A DNA stretch of 15,256 nt, taken from the NCBI GenBank assembly GCA_022562835.1, contig JADFOM010000028.1:1-15256 (forward strand), written 5' to 3'. Below the pieces are notes generated by a model. The model was not told the DNA's origin. It was given only the letters and a program-made list of their open reading frames with translations, and did no database searches. The DNA is from Acidobacteriota bacterium (GTDB taxonomy: Bacteria > Actinomycetota > Acidimicrobiia > Acidimicrobiales > SHLQ01). Positions 12,400 through 15,256 of the stretch are shown one piece after another. Both the position numbers and the translations under genes were made by a program. Numbering within the stretch: position 1 is the first letter of the stretch; each line of letters opens with the position of its first letter.

Positions 12400-12774
12400 T
12401 CAGCTGACGATTAGTGCAGCTTCCATGCCAGCTTCGCGGTGGCCTGCGACGTCGCAGTAGATGACATAGCGGCCGGGATCTAGATCGATGCTGCCCTCGT
12501 CCTCGTCGCCCATGATCTCGAGTTCGAGTTCATCCTCGTGACCCTCGACCAGCAGGTTGTGGGTCAGGTCGTCGTTCGAGAAATACTTGATATCGATCGT
12601 GCCTTGAGCGGCGTTGTACTCGGTCGAATCGAAGAAGAGCGACTCTTTGCCCTCGACTTCGATGGAATTTTCGCTAGCGGTTGTGTCGTCGTCGCCACCG
12701 CAACCGGTTGCGAGCCCGAGGAAAGCCACGACCACGAGGATCGAGGCGGTGTAGCGGAAAGATCTGGAGGTCAT
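12400..12774 (-). CDS. Cupredoxin-domain lipoprotein
   Basis: A 124-residue exported copper protein. The signal peptide ends in a lipobox (LATGC) with the lipidated C25. After an acidic linker (26-40), a cupredoxin beta-barrel runs to the C-terminus. Type 1 copper ligands are visible as H72 (in LTHNL), C107 (YCDVAGH), H112 and M117 (C-x4-H-x4-M). It is shorter than plastocyanin-like electron carriers with extra domains and most resembles the small plastocyanin/azurin-like lipoproteins. It would sit on the outer face of the membrane and transfer electrons or bind copper; the partner is unknown. The start at 12774 has AAGGA with 8-nt spacing. It is divergent from the RsiG gene and convergent with the MoaD-like gene. 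Confidence 0.9.
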   Translation of the reverse strand: MTSRSFRYTASILVVVAFLGLATGCGGDDDTTASENSIEVEGKESLFFDSTEYNAAQGTIDIKYFSNDDLTHNLLVEGHEDELELEIMGDEDEGSIDLDPGRYVIYCDVAGHREAGMEAALIVS

Positions 12775-12895
12775 CGTGAATTTCCTTCATGTGGGTTGCG
12801 CACACCCAGGCGCGAAACCCCGACCGTAGCGCGATCCTGCGCCATGTCGATGGTCAGCGGTCACACGGTAGGCTCTGTGCGGCGCCAATTCGCCA

Positions 12896-12901
12896 TAAAA
12901 T
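12896..12901 (+). promoter_or_regulatory. -10 element of rsiG
   Basis: TAAAAT at 12896-12901, 21 nt before the ATG. Unlike the leaderless genes, this gene also has a Shine-Dalgarno (GGAAGG, 12913-12918) 4 nt before the ATG. No clear -35 is visible. Confidence 0.4.
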
Positions 12902-12922
12902 AGGCAAACTGCGGAAGGCACA

Positions 12923-13480
12923 ATGACTCCAGAGCTCGAAGCCGCCCTTGCACCCGAGTATGTATCTGGGCTCGAGAAACTCGAAACCACCGAGGTTCGA
13001 GCGCGGCGCACACGCTGTCAACAGGTGGAGAATGCCACCTCGTATGTTCGGCGCCTCGCACAGGGTCGACTCGACATCGTCGGTGCCGAGCTTGCGCGCA
13101 GAAACAGCGGTGCCGGAGCGGGTGAATTGTCGGATCTGATCGAGCAGTTGCCCGACATTCTCGCCGACGGACCCAGATCTGCGACAACGCCGGTTAGCTC
13201 TGCGGCGTCGGGCCGTCCTCCGCTCGAACTCGAACCGGACCGGACGGTCGTGGATGCGCTTACCGAGCAACTCGATCGGATCTGTCCATTGACCGACGTT
13301 GGAGTGCTCACCGAGCTGGGCCTCGAAGCGCTGGCCTCGATGGCCGATCAGGTCGGATCCTTCGAACAGGATGTGTCGCTGTACCGTCGGCGCCTCCACG
13401 ACGTGATCGCCGCGCTGCAGAGTGACATCACCCGCCGCTACATGTCAGGTGAAGAGAACGTGGAGTCGCTGCTTTCGTGA
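12923..13480 (+). CDS. rsiG: RsiG-like c-di-GMP-dependent anti-sigma factor
   Basis: A 185-residue, mostly helical protein. The RsiG signature E-x3-S-x2-R-x3-Q-x3-D is complete at E36, S40, R43, Q47 and D51. In characterised actinobacteria this helix binds c-di-GMP and lets the protein sequester the sporulation/motility sigma factor WhiG. A second helix has the same spacing at E148, S152 and R155, but His159 and Ala163 replace Gln and Asp. The region between (about 60-105) is a flexible linker, as expected for an antiparallel two-helix protein. It has its own promoter and a good ribosome site (GGAAGG), and is followed by the mshA-like gene 55 nt on. The partner WhiG is not in the window. Without a structural test I call it by motif. 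Confidence 0.82.
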   Translation: MTPELEAALAPEYVSGLEKLETTEVRARRTRCQQVENATSYVRRLAQGRLDIVGAELARRNSGAGAGELSDLIEQLPDILADGPRSATTPVSSAASGRPPLELEPDRTVVDALTEQLDRICPLTDVGVLTELGLEALASMADQVGSFEQDVSLYRRRLHDVIAALQSDITRRYMSGEENVESLLS

Positions 13481-13535
13481 GAGTGGACTCGAAGCACATC
13501 GTGCAGTCGCCGGGACAGCCGTTTTGAGCGAGCCA

Positions 13536-14498
13536 ATGCTCGGCGCTGACTCGCTGCGTGTTGCGATGTTGTCATTGCATTCCTCGCCGCTCACGCAGCC
13601 CGGCGTCGGCGACAGCGGTGGCATGAATGTGTACGTGCGGGAACTTGCGAGTTCATTGGCGCAAGCCGGGTTGCACACCGATGTCTACGTACGGCGTTGG
13701 GACGAGGAAGTTGCCGACGAGGTCCTGGTCGAACCCGGCTTTAGAGTCGTGCATGTCGAGGCTGGCGCCCCACACCTTCCGAAGGAGGCACTGGCGGGCG
13801 TCGTCGATCAGTTTCTCCGCGGTGTTCGCTCCGACATCGATCGCCACCAACTGCCAGACGTAGTCCATGCGAACTACTGGTTGTCTGGCGTGGTCGGGCA
13901 CCGACTCAAGCACGAACTTGACCTACCGCTCGTGTCTACCTTTCACACGCTCGCCCGGGTCAAAGCAGAAACCGGCGATACAGAGCCTCAGCGTCGTATC
14001 GATGCCGAATCTGGCGTGATCGGCTGTTCGGACGTGATCATCGCGAACGCCGAAGCCGAGGCCGACCAGCTGGTCGAGCTCTACGGCGCCGACCGCGACC
14101 GCATCGAGGTCGTACCTCCCGGCGTTGTGCATGCATTCTTCTCTCCTGGAGACCGCGAGGGGGCCCGTCGCGCTCTGGGCCGGGATCCGCATCGACCGTC
14201 GCTGTTGTTCGTCGGTCGAGTTCAGCCACTCAAGGGCGTGGACATTGCCATCCGAGCACTGTCCGAAATGCGGAGCCGCGACGCGGAACTCGTAATCGTC
14301 GGCGGTGCTAGCGGATCTGAGGGTCCGGCAGAAATGGCGCGTGTGGGGTCCCTCGTCGATGTACTCGGGCTCGGGTCTAGGGTCAGTTTTGTTGAGCCCC
14401 AGCCCCACCACCGGCGTCCCACACGACCGGGTAACCTTTATCCGGGAAAATGGCGATGTCGGGCGGAACGATCAAGTCGCTCATATTGGCAATGTTGA
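13536..14498 (+). CDS. mshA: MshA-like glycosyltransferase, 3' part replaced
   Basis: A GT-B/GT4 glycosyltransferase related to MshA, which joins GlcNAc from UDP-GlcNAc to inositol phosphate in mycothiol synthesis. The first 292 residues fit: RVAMLSLHSSPL (8-19), the loop GVGDSGGMNVYV (23-34), HANYWLSG (111-118), FHTLARVK (136-143), and the sugar-nucleotide motif FVGRVQPLKG (225-234, with R228 and K233). After QPHH (289-292, DNA to about 14411) the frame continues with 28 unrelated residues to a stop at 14498. The remaining third, including the acceptor/donor E-x7-E motif, is missing. The DNA beyond codes on the other strand for another protein. As written, the product would be inactive. It could be a real disruption or a misjoined assembly. 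At 196-198, PGV is followed by Val, where PGVD is usual. It lies 55 nt after rsiG. Confidence 0.85.
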   Translation: MLGADSLRVAMLSLHSSPLTQPGVGDSGGMNVYVRELASSLAQAGLHTDVYVRRWDEEVADEVLVEPGFRVVHVEAGAPHLPKEALAGVVDQFLRGVRSDIDRHQLPDVVHANYWLSGVVGHRLKHELDLPLVSTFHTLARVKAETGDTEPQRRIDAESGVIGCSDVIIANAEAEADQLVELYGADRDRIEVVPPGVVHAFFSPGDREGARRALGRDPHRPSLLFVGRVQPLKGVDIAIRALSEMRSRDAELVIVGGASGSEGPAEMARVGSLVDVLGLGSRVSFVEPQPHHRRPTRPGNLYPGKWRCRAERSSRSYWQC

Positions 14499-15256
14499 CT
14501 ACAACAAGGTCTTCCCAGGAATCAGAGGCTATCCGGCTAATTGTTGGGCCATCCACAATCAGGTCACCCCATACGCGGAACTCCTCGGCTACCAGGTCTG
14601 CAACGTTTCCTCCACAACCCAACTCGCCCATTACAGCCCCTAGAAGCGTTTGCCGATCACTCAAGCCCCGAATGGGGCTGTTCACTGTAATGATGGAGTT
14701 GGTTCGTTCCCTCAGGAATGGAGACCTGACCATAGCGTCGAGTGCCACCACCCCGCCTAGACTGTGGGCGATGATGTCGAACGTTGCGTCGGGGTAGGCC
14801 TGTCCGTAGATTTCCATCAGATTAGTAATAGCATCTGTGATGCTCCGCAAAGTATCCTCCTTAGTGTATGGGCTGTTCCAGCCCTCTGGGGAATAGCTGA
14901 ACTCAATGATCTGATCGCTAGGGTCTCCCAAAGGCAGGTCACGGTATCCGAATTCCTGAGTCAACCAAGTTTTCAGGCCATCCATCCAACCACCGTCGAC
15001 ATAATCATCACTGTCGGTGCACAAGCCACCTAGCACAATAATGCGATGGTCCTCCTCCGCAGAATGTGTTGACCTATCTGAGAGTACTGACCCAACTGAG
15101 GACCAAGATGGTGTCGAGCCCGAGGCCCACCCGGGTAATTCAAGATCAATGACTCGGTTACCAGGGCCGTAAAGATAGAGATGACCCCCCTTATACCGTT
15201 TTTCATACGACCCTTGGTGAGTGGTTGGAACAGCGAGCCACTTCCCATCAGCAGAA
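14383..15256 (-). CDS. TolB-like propeller fragment fused to alpha/beta hydrolase; both ends incomplete
   Basis: The frame is open without a stop to the right edge of the window, so the 5' end is missing; 290 residues are visible. The first about 55 residues have the pattern of TolB/PD40 beta-propeller blades (ADGKWLAV, then HLYLY, then TPSWSSVGS). An alpha/beta hydrolase domain begins at the strand IIVLGG. The nucleophile elbow AHSLGG places the active serine at visible residue 165 (codon 14763-14761), and NMSDLIVP supplies a likely catalytic Asp. The expected downstream His is absent: the frame enters mshA DNA about 30 nt before its stop at 14383, giving a short unrelated tail. The resemblance is to PGAP1/LipB-like lipases and acyl hydrolases; substrate unknown. 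Base composition is lower in GC than the rest of the window. Confidence 0.7.
   Translation of the reverse strand, partial: SADGKWLAVPTTHQGSYEKRYKGGHLYLYGPGNRVIDLELPGWASGSTPSWSSVGSVLSDRSTHSAEEDHRIIVLGGLCTDSDDYVDGGWMDGLKTWLTQEFGYRDLPLGDPSDQIIEFSYSPEGWNSPYTKEDTLRSITDAITNLMEIYGQAYPDATFDIIAHSLGGVVALDAMVRSPFLRERTNSIITVNSPIRGLSDRQTLLGAVMGELGCGGNVADLVAEEFRVWGDLIVDGPTISRIASDSWEDLVVVNIANMSDLIVPPDIAIFPDKGYPVVWDAGGGAGAQQN
14405..14415. other. Sequence junction between two unrelated DNA segments
   Basis: Left of this point the mshA-like frame matches its family; right of it the minus-strand hydrolase frame does. Spot-checked 60-base lines have about 60-73% GC before it (13801, 14041) and about 43-50% after it (14461, 14821). 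No terminal repeats, IS ends or tRNA flank the point. The local sequence is a run of CCCCACCACC, a possible microhomology. Confidence 0.75.

Noticed and set aside
14305..14643. Plus-strand open frame crossing the junction
   Set aside because: Its first part is an alternative frame of mshA and its rest is antisense to the hydrolase gene.
14400..15256. Mobile element or phage insertion into mshA
   Set aside because: No transposase, integrase, terminal inverted repeats, target duplication or attachment site is visible; the right end is outside the window, so only a junction is supported.

Overview
The window looks like chromosomal DNA from a GC-rich actinobacterium. The evidence is a WhiB7-type regulator, an RsiG-type c-di-GMP-binding anti-sigma factor, a mycothiol MshA-type glycosyltransferase, TANNNT promoters placed for leaderless mRNAs, and an actinobacterial-style oligoribonuclease. 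A lineage near the Acidimicrobiia is a guess; no marker here fixes it. No phage, IS or CRISPR element is visible.

Layout, left to right. 1-278 holds nothing I can support. 279-623 (-) is whiB7, preceded by a leader of about 300 nt (about 1000-624) with an upstream ORF, an antiterminator helix and a competing terminator hairpin. 1071-2734 (-) is an orn/metallo-beta-lactamase-fold hydrolase pair, divergent from dut (2826-3263, +). 3301-4668 (-) is an NHEJ-type ATP-dependent DNA ligase followed by a small GHKL-ATPase-like protein, divergent from a DUF4031 gene (4711-4971). 5036-6703 (+) is an overlapping operon of ECF sigma factor, zinc-finger anti-sigma factor and MscS-like membrane protein. 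6875-7522 (-) is a lipoprotein and 7678-7750 (-) a tRNA-Lys(UUU). 7905-8192 (+) is a small acidic protein whose 3' end overlaps, on the opposite strand, a YgjP-like metallopeptidase (8138-8668, -), which overlaps a histidine phosphatase (8665-9261, -). 9298-11969 (-) is an iron(III)-type ABC permease plus binding lipoprotein, without an ATPase. 12108-12347 (+) is a MoaD/ThiS-like protein, 12400-12774 (-) a cupredoxin lipoprotein, 12923-13480 (+) RsiG, and 13536 onward an mshA homologue.

At about 14411 the mshA reading frame abruptly stops resembling its family. The rest of the window (to 15256) has clearly lower GC and carries, on the minus strand, a different gene: a TolB-like beta-propeller fragment joined to an alpha/beta hydrolase. 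Both genes lose their 3' ends at the same point, which suggests a recombination junction or a chimeric assembly join.

Most interesting results: (1) a complete transcription-attenuation architecture in the whiB7 leader, in which translation to the end of a 47-codon uORF would hide one strand of a 12-bp antiterminator and let a perfect 10-bp terminator stem form; (2) at least eight genes with TANNNT 6-8 nt before the start codon, implying mostly leaderless mRNAs; (3) an RsiG with one intact and one eroded c-di-GMP motif; (4) the junction inside mshA. Several genes concern stress and regulation (WhiB7, ECF sigma, RsiG, mycothiol), but they sit in separate transcription units and do not form one pathway.
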